From Chloroflexota bacterium (GTDB taxonomy: Bacteria; Chloroflexota; Anaerolineae; Caldilineales; Caldilineaceae): DNA of 34,284 nucleotides. The notes under the pieces are model-generated. The model made no database searches. It saw only the letters and a list, made by a program, of their open reading frames with translations, and was not told where the DNA came from. This document shows, piece after piece, positions 1-8,079 of the stretch; position 1 is the stretch's first letter, and each line of letters begins with the position of its first letter. A program made the translations under genes and the position numbers. Location of the stretch: assembly GCA_016861025.1 (NCBI GenBank), contig BOKO01000036.1, positions 1-34,284 of the forward strand, given 5' to 3'.

Positions 1-66
1 AGCATCGACCGGCGGACACCGGACGACGCGTATTTCGATCGGCCGCTGCTGAAGCTGGCGGCTTAA
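1..66 (+). mobile_element. C-terminal end of an IS3-family transposase (partial, runs off left edge)
   Basis: Frame 1 is open from the left edge to a TAA at 64-66 and encodes about 21 residues containing RRTPDDAYF and ending KLAA. The '(R/K)TPDxxYF ... AA-stop' ending is typical of the DDE transposase (OrfB) of IS3-family elements; this rests on family knowledge and a short stretch only. About 60 bases of non-coding IS end follow before hsdM sequence resumes. The rest of the IS lies to the left of the window. Confidence 0.6.
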
Positions 67-100
67 CCCGGCAGAGCTATCCACTTACGATCCGGCAATC

Positions 101-128
101 CCTGTCCAACTGCGTGGAGCCACTTCTA
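101..128. repeat. Probable right terminal inverted repeat of the IS3-type element
   Basis: After the transposase stop, the stretch from about 101 to 128 (CCTGTCC ... GGAGCCACTTCTA) resembles right ends of IS3-family elements, which often carry a 'GGA(G/C)CCAC' core near the tip. HsdM-like coding sequence becomes recognisable immediately after it. The exact end base cannot be fixed because the left copy is outside the window. Confidence 0.45.
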
Positions 129-499
129 AGATCAGCAAGACGTTCGTCAAGGCGTTGATCAGTGCGTTCGGAGTGCGCGATCCGAACGGTGAGCCGGTAA
201 AGGACGCCGACGGAAGCGTTGTTCCTGATACCGAACTGACGGATTACGAGAACGTGCCGCTTCAACGCAATATCGACGACTACCTGGCCGCCGAGGTGCT
301 TCCACACCTTCACGACGCGTACATCGACGAGATGTACCGAGACGCGCACGACAAGCAGATTGGTGTCGTCGGCTACGAGATCAATTTCAACCGGTTTTTC
401 TACAAATACGTTCCGCCGCCGAGCTTGGAGGAAATCGATCGTGAGCTGAAGCAGGTCGAAGCCCAGATCGCCACCCTGCTCGGCGAGGTCACGAGATGA
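129..499 (+). pseudogene. hsdM: Type I restriction-modification DNA methylase subunit, C-terminal fragment cut by an IS
   Basis: From about base 129 the frame encodes the last ~123 residues of an HsdM subunit. Recognisable blocks are DYENVPL, AAEVLPHLHDAYID and VGYEINFNRFFY, followed by the usual SLEEIDRELK helix. The N-terminal and catalytic parts (AdoMet-binding and NPPF/Y motifs) are absent: to the left lies the end of an IS3-type element in another frame, with a stop in this frame at 50-52. The only in-frame start is a TTG at 155. HsdM normally forms the M2S methyltransferase and the R2M2S restriction complex, so this copy cannot support either activity unless another M subunit is present. 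The stop overlaps hsdS (ATGA). The upstream part of hsdM may lie left of the IS. Confidence 0.85.
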
Positions 500-1815
500 G
501 TCACTATCGGCCATATCCGCAGTACAAGGATTCTGGCGTCGAGTGGGTCGGCGCGGTGCCAAGCCATTGGGAGTCGCGTCGAATGGCGTCACTCTTCCGG
601 GAAGTTGCGCGACTGGGCGATCCTGCGCTACCTATCCTCTCAATCTCCATCCACGATGGCATTACCGATGACGAATTAGCACCGGATGATCGGGATCGCC
701 GCATTTCGCAGATCGAAGACCGTACGAAATACAAGCGCGTTGCGCCCAAGGACCTTGCCTACAACATGATGCGAGCGTGGCAGGGCGCTTTCGGCGCAGT
801 AACTGTTGATGGCTTAGTCAGCCCAGCTTACGTTGTTGCAGAACCGATAGACGCGTTCCGCACGGTGTTCATTGAGCAGTTGCTGCGTACTCCAAATGCC
901 ATCGAAGAAATGCGTCGTTACTCACGCGGGATCGCTGACTTCCGGATGCGTCTCTACTGGGACTACTTCCGTGACTTGAAGATTTGTCTTCCATCGTTGG
1001 AAGAGCAAGACAGCATTCTGAACCGCGTATCGTACGAAACGGCCCGCATGGATTCACTGATCGCGAAGAAGTCGGAATTTATTGACCTTCTGGAGAAGAA
1101 GCTACAAGCCCTTGTCAAACGGGCTGTCACCAAAGGACTAGACCGGAAGGCACGTATGCGGGAATCGGGAGTCCCGTGGATTGGGGAAATGCCTGACCAC
1201 TGGAAACTTTCGAAGCTGGGGTACGAGGTGTCGGAATGTGGTGGAAAGACTCCGACCACGGATAACACGGCCTATTGGGGCGGCGATATACCGTGGGTTA
1301 CCCCGAAGGATATGAAGGGCGACGTTATCGCGGACTCGATTGACAAGATCACGCCGTTTGCCGTGTCAGAGTGCGGGATGGTGGCTATTCCCGTTGGATC
1401 GGTCTTGGTTGTGGTGCGGGGAATGATCCTTGCACATTCGTTCCCCGTAGCCTTGACCACGATACCGGTAACGATCAATCAGGACATGAAGGCACTCGTA
1501 CCGAGCAAGCATCTGTTGTCAACGTATTTGAAACTCGTTCTGCAAAGCGCGAAGTCCTACGTTGTAACGATACTTGTCGCTGAAGCGGCACATGGAACGC
1601 GTGTGCTGCGAACAGACATGTGGCGCCAACTTCCCGTGTTGTTGCCTCCCATCGAAGAGCAGCAACTAATTTGCGACCATGTAGACGCGATTGCCACTCG
1701 ATTTGGCAACCTAATCTCACTGACCAAGGCAAGCATTGAGCTGCTTCAGAGGCGTCGTGCCGCATTTATGGCGGCCGCCGTCACCGGCCAGATCGATCTC
1801 CGGGAGTCAGCATGA
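496..1815 (+). CDS. hsdS: Type I restriction-modification specificity subunit S
   Basis: This 439-residue protein has the two-repeat plan of HsdS. Each half begins with a related block: KDSGVEWVGAVPSHWE near residue 11 and RESGVPWIGEMPDHWK near residue 222. Each is followed by a variable target-recognition domain and then a conserved helix (PSLEEQDSIL near 170, PPIEEQQLI near 385). The two TRDs read the two halves of a bipartite DNA site, and the helices space them and bind the M subunits. The ATG overlaps the hsdM stop and its TGA overlaps the hsdR start, so the three genes form one translationally coupled operon. The gene looks intact, but its partner HsdM is truncated here. The recognition sequence cannot be predicted. 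Confidence 0.93.
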   Translation: MSHYRPYPQYKDSGVEWVGAVPSHWESRRMASLFREVARLGDPALPILSISIHDGITDDELAPDDRDRRISQIEDRTKYKRVAPKDLAYNMMRAWQGAFGAVTVDGLVSPAYVVAEPIDAFRTVFIEQLLRTPNAIEEMRRYSRGIADFRMRLYWDYFRDLKICLPSLEEQDSILNRVSYETARMDSLIAKKSEFIDLLEKKLQALVKRAVTKGLDRKARMRESGVPWIGEMPDHWKLSKLGYEVSECGGKTPTTDNTAYWGGDIPWVTPKDMKGDVIADSIDKITPFAVSECGMVAIPVGSVLVVVRGMILAHSFPVALTTIPVTINQDMKALVPSKHLLSTYLKLVLQSAKSYVVTILVAEAAHGTRVLRTDMWRQLPVLLPPIEEQQLICDHVDAIATRFGNLISLTKASIELLQRRRAAFMAAAVTGQIDLRESA

Positions 1816-4800
1816 ACGACACCGCCCACCAAGAAAAGCATTTCGAGGACTACGTCGTCGGTCGCCTTGCCGCGCAAGGCTGGAAGGTCGGCGACACGGC
1901 CAAGTACGACACCGAGCGCGCCCTTTACCCAGAGGACCTCGTCTCGTGGCTGGAGGCAACGCAGGCTGACAAGTGGGCGAAGCTCCGCAAGGACAACGCA
2001 GAGCGCGCGACCGAAGTGCTGATGGACCGCTTGGCGAAGGCGCTGGAGCAGCAAGGCACGATGCACGTCTTGCGCAATGGCTTCTCCATTGCCGGCTGCG
2101 GGCACATCGACCTGTCAGAGGCGGCGCCGGAGGACAAGCGGAACGAAGCCGTCCTAAAGCGCTATGGATTGAACATTCTTCGCGTCGTCCGGCAGCTCAA
2201 GTACCACCCGGCGCGCGAACTGTGCATCGACCTCGCCTTCTTCATCAACGGACTACCCGTTGCCACGGTGGAGCTGAAGACGGACTTCACGCAGTCCGCC
2301 GAGGCGGCGATGGAGCAATACAAGACCGACCGGCTCCCTTACGACGCGAAGACGAAGCGGCAAGAGCCGCTGCTGACCTTCAAGCGGGGTGCGGTCGTGC
2401 ATTTCGCAATGTCCGATTCCGAAATTCGGATGACCACCAAGCTGGACGGCGACAACACGACCTTTCTGCCGTTCAACCAAGGCAACAACGGGCATGCTGG
2501 CAACCCGGCTCGCAAGGACAAGGAATACCCCGTCGCCTATTTCTGGGAGTCGATCTGCCAGCGCGATGCGTGGCTTCGCATCTTCCACAGCTTCGTTTAC
2601 GTCGAGAGAAAGGACGTAGTCGACCTGAAGGGCAACTGGTCGAAGAAGGAAACGCTTATCTTCCCGCGGTTCCACCAGTGGTCGGCGGTCAACGAGATGA
2701 TCGCGGATGCCCGGAAGAACGGACCCGGCGCTCAATACCTGTGCGAGCACAGCGCCGGCTCGGGCAAGACCAGCACGATTTCGTGGACAGCCCACGATCT
2801 GATCAAGCTGCGCCGGGACAAAGGTGATGCCTATTTCGATAGTGTCATCATCGTCACGGACCGCACGGTGCTCGATAGCCAGCTTCAGGATGCGGTCAAG
2901 CAGATCGACCACCAGTTCGGAGTGATCGCGGCTATCGACCGGCAAAAGTCGGCGAAGTCGAAAAGCAAGCAGCTTTCCGAAGCGCTGCTCGCGGCAACGC
3001 CGATCATCGTCGTGACGATACAGACTTTTCCCTATGCGATGGAAGCCATCGTGACGGAGAAGGCGCTGAAGGGGAAGAGCTTTGCCGTGATCATCGACGA
3101 GGCCCATGCATCCCAGACTGGCACGAACGCCGCCAAGCTACAGACCGCGCTCGCGATGAGCGGCAAGGGCGAGATGGCCGCGATGACGGTGGAGGAATTA
3201 CTGGAGCAGCTCCAGAAGTCGCGGGCGCGACCGAAGAACATCAGCTACTTTGCCTTTACGGCGACGCCGAAGCATTCGACTCTCATGCTGTTCGGACGAC
3301 CACTCGATCCGAGCAAGCCTGCCTCAAAGACCAATCTGCCGCAGTCGTTTCACCGTTACCCGATGCGGCAAGCCATCGAGGAAGGGTTCATCCTCGACGT
3401 GCTCAAGGGCTACACACCGTACAAGACAGCTTTTAACCTCGCGAAGCAGGTTGAGGACACCAAGCGCGTCGGCGGCAAGTCGGCCAAGCGCGCTCTCGCT
3501 CAGTGGATGTCCCTGCATCCGACCAACGTTACCCAGAAGGTGCAGTTCATCATCGAACATTTCAACGCCAACGTCGCCCATCGCCTCGACGACAAGGCCA
3601 AGGCGATGGTCGTGACCAGTTCACGGGCGGCCGCCATCCGCTACAAGATCGGTTTCGACCGGTTCATTGCGAAGCACCCCGAGTACAGCTACATCCGGCC
3701 GTTGGTGGCCTTCTCCGGCAAGCTGACGGGAAAGCAAGTGATCCATTCGGATGACGAGCGGATCGCCGGCGAGGTCTTCATCATCGACGAGGGTGAAGAA
3801 TTCACTGAAGTCACCATGAACGCCGACGTGGCCGGGCAGGACCTTCGAATCGCCTTCGACCGGCCTGAATACCGGGTCATGCTCGTGGCCGACAAGTTCC
3901 AGACCGGCTTCGATCAGCCCAAGCTCGTGGCGATGTACATCGACAAGAAGATCGCCAACGATGTCGAGATCGTGCAGACGTTCTCGCGGCTGAACCGAAC
4001 TGCGCCGGGCAAGGACGAAGTGTTCATCATCGACTTCGTCAACGACCCGGCCAGCGTCTTGGCCGCGTTCGCCAAGTACGACGCGGGGGCCGTGATCGAG
4101 GAGGTTCAGGATGTCAATGTGGTGTACGAGATCAAGCAGGCACTCGACGCACAAGCGTTGTACGAGGTGGCGGACCTCGCAGCCTTCAAGGATGCGCGCT
4201 TCAAGACCATCCGCGACATTACGCAGTCGCAGGAGCCGCAGCACAAGGCGCTGTATGCCGCCACGGAGCGCCCGACGCGGCTGTTCAACGAGCGCCTCAA
4301 GATGCTGAGGGAATCTGTCGCGACATGGGAGGCTGCCTTTGAGAAGGCGCACGCACACGGTGACAAGGCTGCGATGAATGCGGCAGATCACCAGCGTCGC
4401 AACTACGGGGATCAAATGAAGGCGCTTATGGCGTTCAAGCAAGGGCTCGGCCGGTTCTGCAGGACCTATGCCTATGTCGCACAACTGATCGACTTCGGTG
4501 ATCCGGAGCTGGAGAACTACGCTGCCTTCGCAAAGCTGCTACAGAAGCGCCTCGACGGCGAGGCGCCCGAGACCGTGGACCTCAAGGGGCTGATGCTTAC
4601 CGGCTACGACATCACGAAGCGTGCGGGACCCTCGGCTCCGACCGGTGAGACACCGATCCTAAAGCCAATTGGCCCGGGGGGCCAAGCGGTGACGGGCGAC
4701 GACCCACACTACTTGAAGGAGATCATCGACCGTTTGAATCGCCTCTTTGGCCACGCCACGCCGGTGCGCGATCAGGCTGCCTTCGTGAATCAGATCGTAT

Positions 4801-5051
4801 CGATTGCGAAGGAGAATGAGGTGGTCATGGCGCAGGTGGAGAACAACTCGCGCGAGCAAGCCCTGAAGGGCAACCTGCCGGGCGCAGTTGAGCAGGGCGT
4901 GGTGCGCGCCATGAGTTCGCACCAGAAGCTCGCCACACTCGTGCTGAAGTCCGACCGTCAGGCGATGTCGGCGCTAATTGATGTCGTCTACGACCTCATT
5001 CGCGACGGCAAGACCATTGACCTTGATGAGGCGGCCACGGTCTCTCAATAA
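1812..5051 (+). CDS. hsdR: Type I restriction endonuclease subunit R
   Basis: This 1079-residue protein has the length and domain order of HsdR. An N-terminal PD-(D/E)xK nuclease domain shows LAFFINGLP...ATVELK near residues 140-155, with E-L-K as the catalytic pair. The SF2 translocase follows: Walker A in HSAGSGKT near 314-321, DEAH in VIIDEAH near 425-430, a TATP motif near 478-481 and motif VI in TFSRLNRT near 720-727. The C-terminal part is the helical domain that docks on the methylase. In the R2M2S complex HsdR translocates DNA with ATP and cuts at a distance from unmodified sites. The frame is intact from ATG to TAA. Because hsdM is broken in cis, the protein is probably idle unless complemented. 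Confidence 0.95.
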   Translation: MNDTAHQEKHFEDYVVGRLAAQGWKVGDTAKYDTERALYPEDLVSWLEATQADKWAKLRKDNAERATEVLMDRLAKALEQQGTMHVLRNGFSIAGCGHIDLSEAAPEDKRNEAVLKRYGLNILRVVRQLKYHPARELCIDLAFFINGLPVATVELKTDFTQSAEAAMEQYKTDRLPYDAKTKRQEPLLTFKRGAVVHFAMSDSEIRMTTKLDGDNTTFLPFNQGNNGHAGNPARKDKEYPVAYFWESICQRDAWLRIFHSFVYVERKDVVDLKGNWSKKETLIFPRFHQWSAVNEMIADARKNGPGAQYLCEHSAGSGKTSTISWTAHDLIKLRRDKGDAYFDSVIIVTDRTVLDSQLQDAVKQIDHQFGVIAAIDRQKSAKSKSKQLSEALLAATPIIVVTIQTFPYAMEAIVTEKALKGKSFAVIIDEAHASQTGTNAAKLQTALAMSGKGEMAAMTVEELLEQLQKSRARPKNISYFAFTATPKHSTLMLFGRPLDPSKPASKTNLPQSFHRYPMRQAIEEGFILDVLKGYTPYKTAFNLAKQVEDTKRVGGKSAKRALAQWMSLHPTNVTQKVQFIIEHFNANVAHRLDDKAKAMVVTSSRAAAIRYKIGFDRFIAKHPEYSYIRPLVAFSGKLTGKQVIHSDDERIAGEVFIIDEGEEFTEVTMNADVAGQDLRIAFDRPEYRVMLVADKFQTGFDQPKLVAMYIDKKIANDVEIVQTFSRLNRTAPGKDEVFIIDFVNDPASVLAAFAKYDAGAVIEEVQDVNVVYEIKQALDAQALYEVADLAAFKDARFKTIRDITQSQEPQHKALYAATERPTRLFNERLKMLRESVATWEAAFEKAHAHGDKAAMNAADHQRRNYGDQMKALMAFKQGLGRFCRTYAYVAQLIDFGDPELENYAAFAKLLQKRLDGEAPETVDLKGLMLTGYDITKRAGPSAPTGETPILKPIGPGGQAVTGDDPHYLKEIIDRLNRLFGHATPVRDQAAFVNQIVSIAKENEVVMAQVENNSREQALKGNLPGAVEQGVVRAMSSHQKLATLVLKSDRQAMSALIDVVYDLIRDGKTIDLDEAATVSQ

Positions 5052-5137
5052 ATCGTTCTCGGCTCGTAGCAGGCACCGGCGCCTCGTCACACGCCATTCG
5101 CGCCGGGCCTTGTGCCCGATTCTCATCAGGAACGTAA

Positions 5138-5953
5138 ATGACCTTGTGCATGGTTTGGCGGAACGCAAGGGGAATCGTGCATTTCGCATCGGATTCCCGT
5201 CTCACAGTGGCCGCAAATTCTTACGCTGACGTAGGCATCAAGGTGCTTTCACTGCCATTGACGATCCTAGACCCTGTCGATGCCCGGGCAGCTGGCCCTC
5301 GAACAGTTCATCGGACGACAGAACTCGGCATCTGCTTCGCTGGTAGTGCCGTCAATTCATTAACAGTCAAGGATTCAGTAATCGAGGTAGCGAAAAGGTT
5401 GCAGTTCGCTCCGGGGTACACAGATACGAGCATGAACGGCGTCGCTAGCTTCGTGTTCACGGCCTACAGAATCATCTCAAAGGACGTGTGCGCTACTGCA
5501 CTAGGTTCTAACGGACGGGCCGCCATACTCGTCGGGGGGCGGTGTTCCGAAACTGGCGAGGTCCGCGTATTTCATATGACGACGAATAATGCGAATGAGC
5601 ATTCGATGAAGGAAGTTCTCATTCACAGCGACCACTTTTTCATCGGTGCTGGCGCAAAAAGTGCTGAGGAAGAGCTACCCCAACATCCGACGGACTCAGA
5701 TTACTTGTCTGTACTCAAGTCGGTAATAGACGACCGGGCGCAGCCCACTGTGGGAGGGCATCTGCAGTATGGTCGTTTCGAGCGAGACCGATTCATTGTG
5801 TATGGCGTTATCGAGTTAGGCACGGCAGGGGAAGGTATTCATTATTGGCGCGGCGCTCTCGACCTGAACAGCGCCGAATTCATGGCCGGGCACTCCAGCT
5901 TCGTACCCGGGCTTCCCTACATAGATCCGTACAGTTCGATTGGCGGCATATGA
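5138..5953 (+). CDS. Proteasome-beta/HslV-like Ntn-hydrolase candidate
   Basis: This is a 271-residue protein with AGGA upstream of an ATG at 5138. After Met removal the chain starts with Thr, then IVHFASDSRLT and an invariant-looking GIKV. In mature numbering this gives Thr1, Asp18, Arg20 and Lys34, one residue off the Thr1-Asp17-Arg19-Lys33 constellation of proteasome beta subunits and HslV. Later segments also fit the beta-subunit fold: RAAILVGG...GEVRVFHM (strands), FFIGAGAKSAEEEL (the G-x-G turn plus helix) and TVGGHLQYGRF near the end. The fold assignment is inference from these motifs. It lies between a type I restriction operon and a HEPN gene, a defence-like setting. No partner ATPase or pup/ubiquitin tag gene is adjacent. 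Codon use resembles its neighbours. Confidence 0.6.
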   Translation: MTLCMVWRNARGIVHFASDSRLTVAANSYADVGIKVLSLPLTILDPVDARAAGPRTVHRTTELGICFAGSAVNSLTVKDSVIEVAKRLQFAPGYTDTSMNGVASFVFTAYRIISKDVCATALGSNGRAAILVGGRCSETGEVRVFHMTTNNANEHSMKEVLIHSDHFFIGAGAKSAEEELPQHPTDSDYLSVLKSVIDDRAQPTVGGHLQYGRFERDRFIVYGVIELGTAGEGIHYWRGALDLNSAEFMAGHSSFVPGLPYIDPYSSIGGI

Positions 5954-6321
5954 GCCAGCGCCGCAGCTAGACTGTATATCCTTTGGGCGCGCCGACCCAC
6001 GCAAGCTGTCGGCACAAGGAGCAAGCGGGGGTCGCACGCGCCGGTCGTCACGCGCCTCATCCGTTTGGCTGATTGAACCTCGGCAGCATCGCGAGAACAC
6101 CACCCCTTCAAATGTGCGAAAAATAGGCTACGTCATCCCCAAACTCGCGATGATCGCGGCGGTCCTTGGCGCCGACTCGCAACAGAATATACGCATTGTG
6201 TTGCGAGTCGCAGCATGCCGTGAGGCACCACTGCGTTTCGACCGCGCTGGACAGTGCATCCAAAGCGCTGTCGACTCAAAGCCGGTAGGATGCCAGAACG
6301 TGAATCGAGACCTCTAAACGG
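5954..6321. other. 368-base gap without a convincing gene
   Basis: The frames that stay open here have no recognisable motif, no good ribosome site and atypical composition. The one clear structure is a 12-bp inverted repeat at 6173-6210, listed separately. No terminator with a T-run was found after the upstream gene. Confidence 0.5.
6173..6210. repeat. 12-bp perfect inverted repeat
   Basis: CGACTCGCAACA at 6173-6184 is repeated in inverse as TGTTGCGAGTCG at 6199-6210, with a 14-base AT-richer spacer. There is no T-run after either arm, so it does not look like an intrinsic terminator. It could be an operator, a recombination site or an RNA hairpin upstream of the HEPN gene. Confidence 0.6.
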
Positions 6322-6867
6322 ATGTCCGCCGCCAGCGACTCGTTCGAGCAATCCATTTTGGATGCAGAGAATCTGCTCGCCCACTTCAACAGGCTAAACA
6401 CGAAGCCGCCACCGCCCGAGACCGAGGTACTCAAACGCGCCGGGCTAATCATGGCAATGACTGCATGGGAGACGTACGTTGAGGATCGCGTCGCAGAGGC
6501 GCTCGCAGATCGCGTGCGCAGCTTGAATGATGATTCCGTTGCTGCCTTTTTTCGGACAAAGCTCGGCGACGAGATCAAGCGACTTCACAACCCTACCGCT
6601 GAGAAGACAATCCAGCTGTTCCGAGACTATGCGAACGTCGACTTGACCGATAGATGGACATGGAACAACGCGGATCCAAGGACGGTTCGTGACCGGTTGA
6701 ACCAATATCTCAAACTTCGTGGGGACGTGGTTCATCGATCCCGAGTCGTTCGGCATGGACCGCCTCAGGCACACCCCGTGACGAAGGAAGATCTCGAGAA
6801 GGTGATTCGGTTCCTGCGAAACCTCGTGGATGCAACGGAACGTGTATTGGCAACTGCGACAAGCTAG
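6322..6867 (+). CDS. HEPN-domain protein, probable RNase or RNA-binding (RiboL-PSP/MAE_28990-like)
   Basis: This 181-residue all-helical protein has the plan of the RiboL-PSP-HEPN group. An N-terminal helix pair with MAMTAWETYVEDRV near residues 44-56 is followed by a C-terminal segment carrying LRGDVVH, the HEPN Rx4H motif with R133 and H138. In active HEPN RNases this motif forms the cleavage site at a dimer interface. Such proteins occur as toxins or effectors in defence islands. No nucleotidyltransferase (MNT) antitoxin is adjacent, so it is not a classical HEPN-MNT pair. The ATG at 6322 is the first plausible start; its ribosome site is weak. It may be an independent defence gene or work with the preceding Ntn-hydrolase-like protein; the latter is speculation. 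Confidence 0.72.
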   Translation: MSAASDSFEQSILDAENLLAHFNRLNTKPPPPETEVLKRAGLIMAMTAWETYVEDRVAEALADRVRSLNDDSVAAFFRTKLGDEIKRLHNPTAEKTIQLFRDYANVDLTDRWTWNNADPRTVRDRLNQYLKLRGDVVHRSRVVRHGPPQAHPVTKEDLEKVIRFLRNLVDATERVLATATS

Positions 6868-7115
6868 CCGCCGTGCGTTTCTGGCCGGTTCGCGCGGTAA
6901 TGAATGTCCGATTCCGTAGCATTTGATGGCGTCAACGCGAAACGCCGTTAGATCGTTTCGTGGCGAGCGAACGGGTCGGGTCTGCCGAAAGTGCCTGGCG
7001 CGCAGGCTGCCTTGGGCTGATGCCGAAAGCCACCGTGAATTGCTGCCTTTTCGGCTGGCGCGGTCGCAAAGCCGCGCGCAGCATTGCCGGATCGACCGGA
7101 TGCGAGCCTCGCGAG

Positions 7116-8045
7116 ATGGAAGCGCAATCATTGGCCAAGTCAATCGAGATGCTGAGGGCCCTTCTAGAGGGCAAAACCTACCAAGCGATCGCGAAGGAAT
7201 CGGGACTAACGCGCTCAGCCGTCGAGCAACGCGTCAGGGCACTTGCCCGTGACTTGCAAACCATCGTGGGCGTGGAGGGGGTCGACGAGGACGAAGAGCC
7301 AACAGCCAGGGCGATGCGGGCGCAGGGGGGTAGCTACCTGGAGGCGCTAGAGCATTACCGCCCACAGCACCGAGTCAGTGCCGGCAAGAGGTCACGTACC
7401 CTGACCACGGAGGACATGGAGCGTGCAGTCGCGATGACCCGCGAGCGGAGCAATTGCCCCAATCGGGATGTCGCGCTGCTGCTGGTACTGTTCTCGACCG
7501 CTGCCAAGCCCCTCGAAATCGCAAGGCTAGAAGTCAGGGACTACATTTCCGAAGACGGGTCGGTACGCGAAGAATCAGTCCTGCGTGCCGATGCGGCCAT
7601 TAACGGTAAGGCGAGGCCGCTCTTCTTCGCCAGCTCGAGTGTCGTTGCAGCCATTGATGCCTATTTGGAAGAGCGAACTCGGCGACGGCAAGGCACGACG
7701 ACGTGTGCGGAGTATCGGGGGCTGGATCCGCAAAGCCGCCTGTTTCTCACAGCGAGTGGCGATGAGATGCCGATCAAAATCCGAGCGATCGGCAATCGGA
7801 AACACCACCTGTGCAGCATGATCCATGACATCTACCGCAAGGCCTTCGCGAGGGCCGGATTCGACGGTGTATCGGCACTTTGCGCGCGACGAACCGTAGC
7901 CAAACGGCTTGCCGAACGAGGCTGCAATGTTGATCAGGTTGGATCGTTACTCGGGCTTACAGATCGAAATTCGGTCCGTGATCTAATTCAGAGTCAGCAG
8001 GAATCTGCGCGGTCCCTGAAGGCGGTGCTCCGCGAGCTGGTGTGA
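7116..8045 (+). CDS. Tyrosine-recombinase-fold protein lacking catalytic residues, with N-terminal HTH
   Basis: From the ATG at 7116 the protein has 309 residues; starts at 6960 or 7020 would add a poorly conserved-looking arm. Residues ~15-50 form a helix-turn-helix (GKTYQAIAKESGLTRSAVEQRV). The rest follows the phage-integrase fold: the box I region reads FSTAAKPLEIARLEV where active enzymes have TGLRxSEl, so the catalytic Arg appears replaced by Lys. The box II region reads ARRTVAKRLAERG...LLGLTDRNSV, keeping one Arg but lacking the HxLRH histidines, the LGH histidine and the terminal Tyr. The protein probably binds DNA rather than recombining it. It heads the element core with DUF1173 34 bases downstream. 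Related 'site-specific integrase' annotations are common in such elements. Confidence 0.65.
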   Translation: MEAQSLAKSIEMLRALLEGKTYQAIAKESGLTRSAVEQRVRALARDLQTIVGVEGVDEDEEPTARAMRAQGGSYLEALEHYRPQHRVSAGKRSRTLTTEDMERAVAMTRERSNCPNRDVALLLVLFSTAAKPLEIARLEVRDYISEDGSVREESVLRADAAINGKARPLFFASSSVVAAIDAYLEERTRRRQGTTTCAEYRGLDPQSRLFLTASGDEMPIKIRAIGNRKHHLCSMIHDIYRKAFARAGFDGVSALCARRTVAKRLAERGCNVDQVGSLLGLTDRNSVRDLIQSQQESARSLKAVLRELV

Positions 8046-8079
8046 GCACCGGCGACTTAGCAGAGCGCGGGACTACGAC

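Noticed and set aside
2253..4484. Minus-strand frames of about 285 codons under hsdR
   Set aside because: Antisense of a clear HsdR with all helicase motifs.
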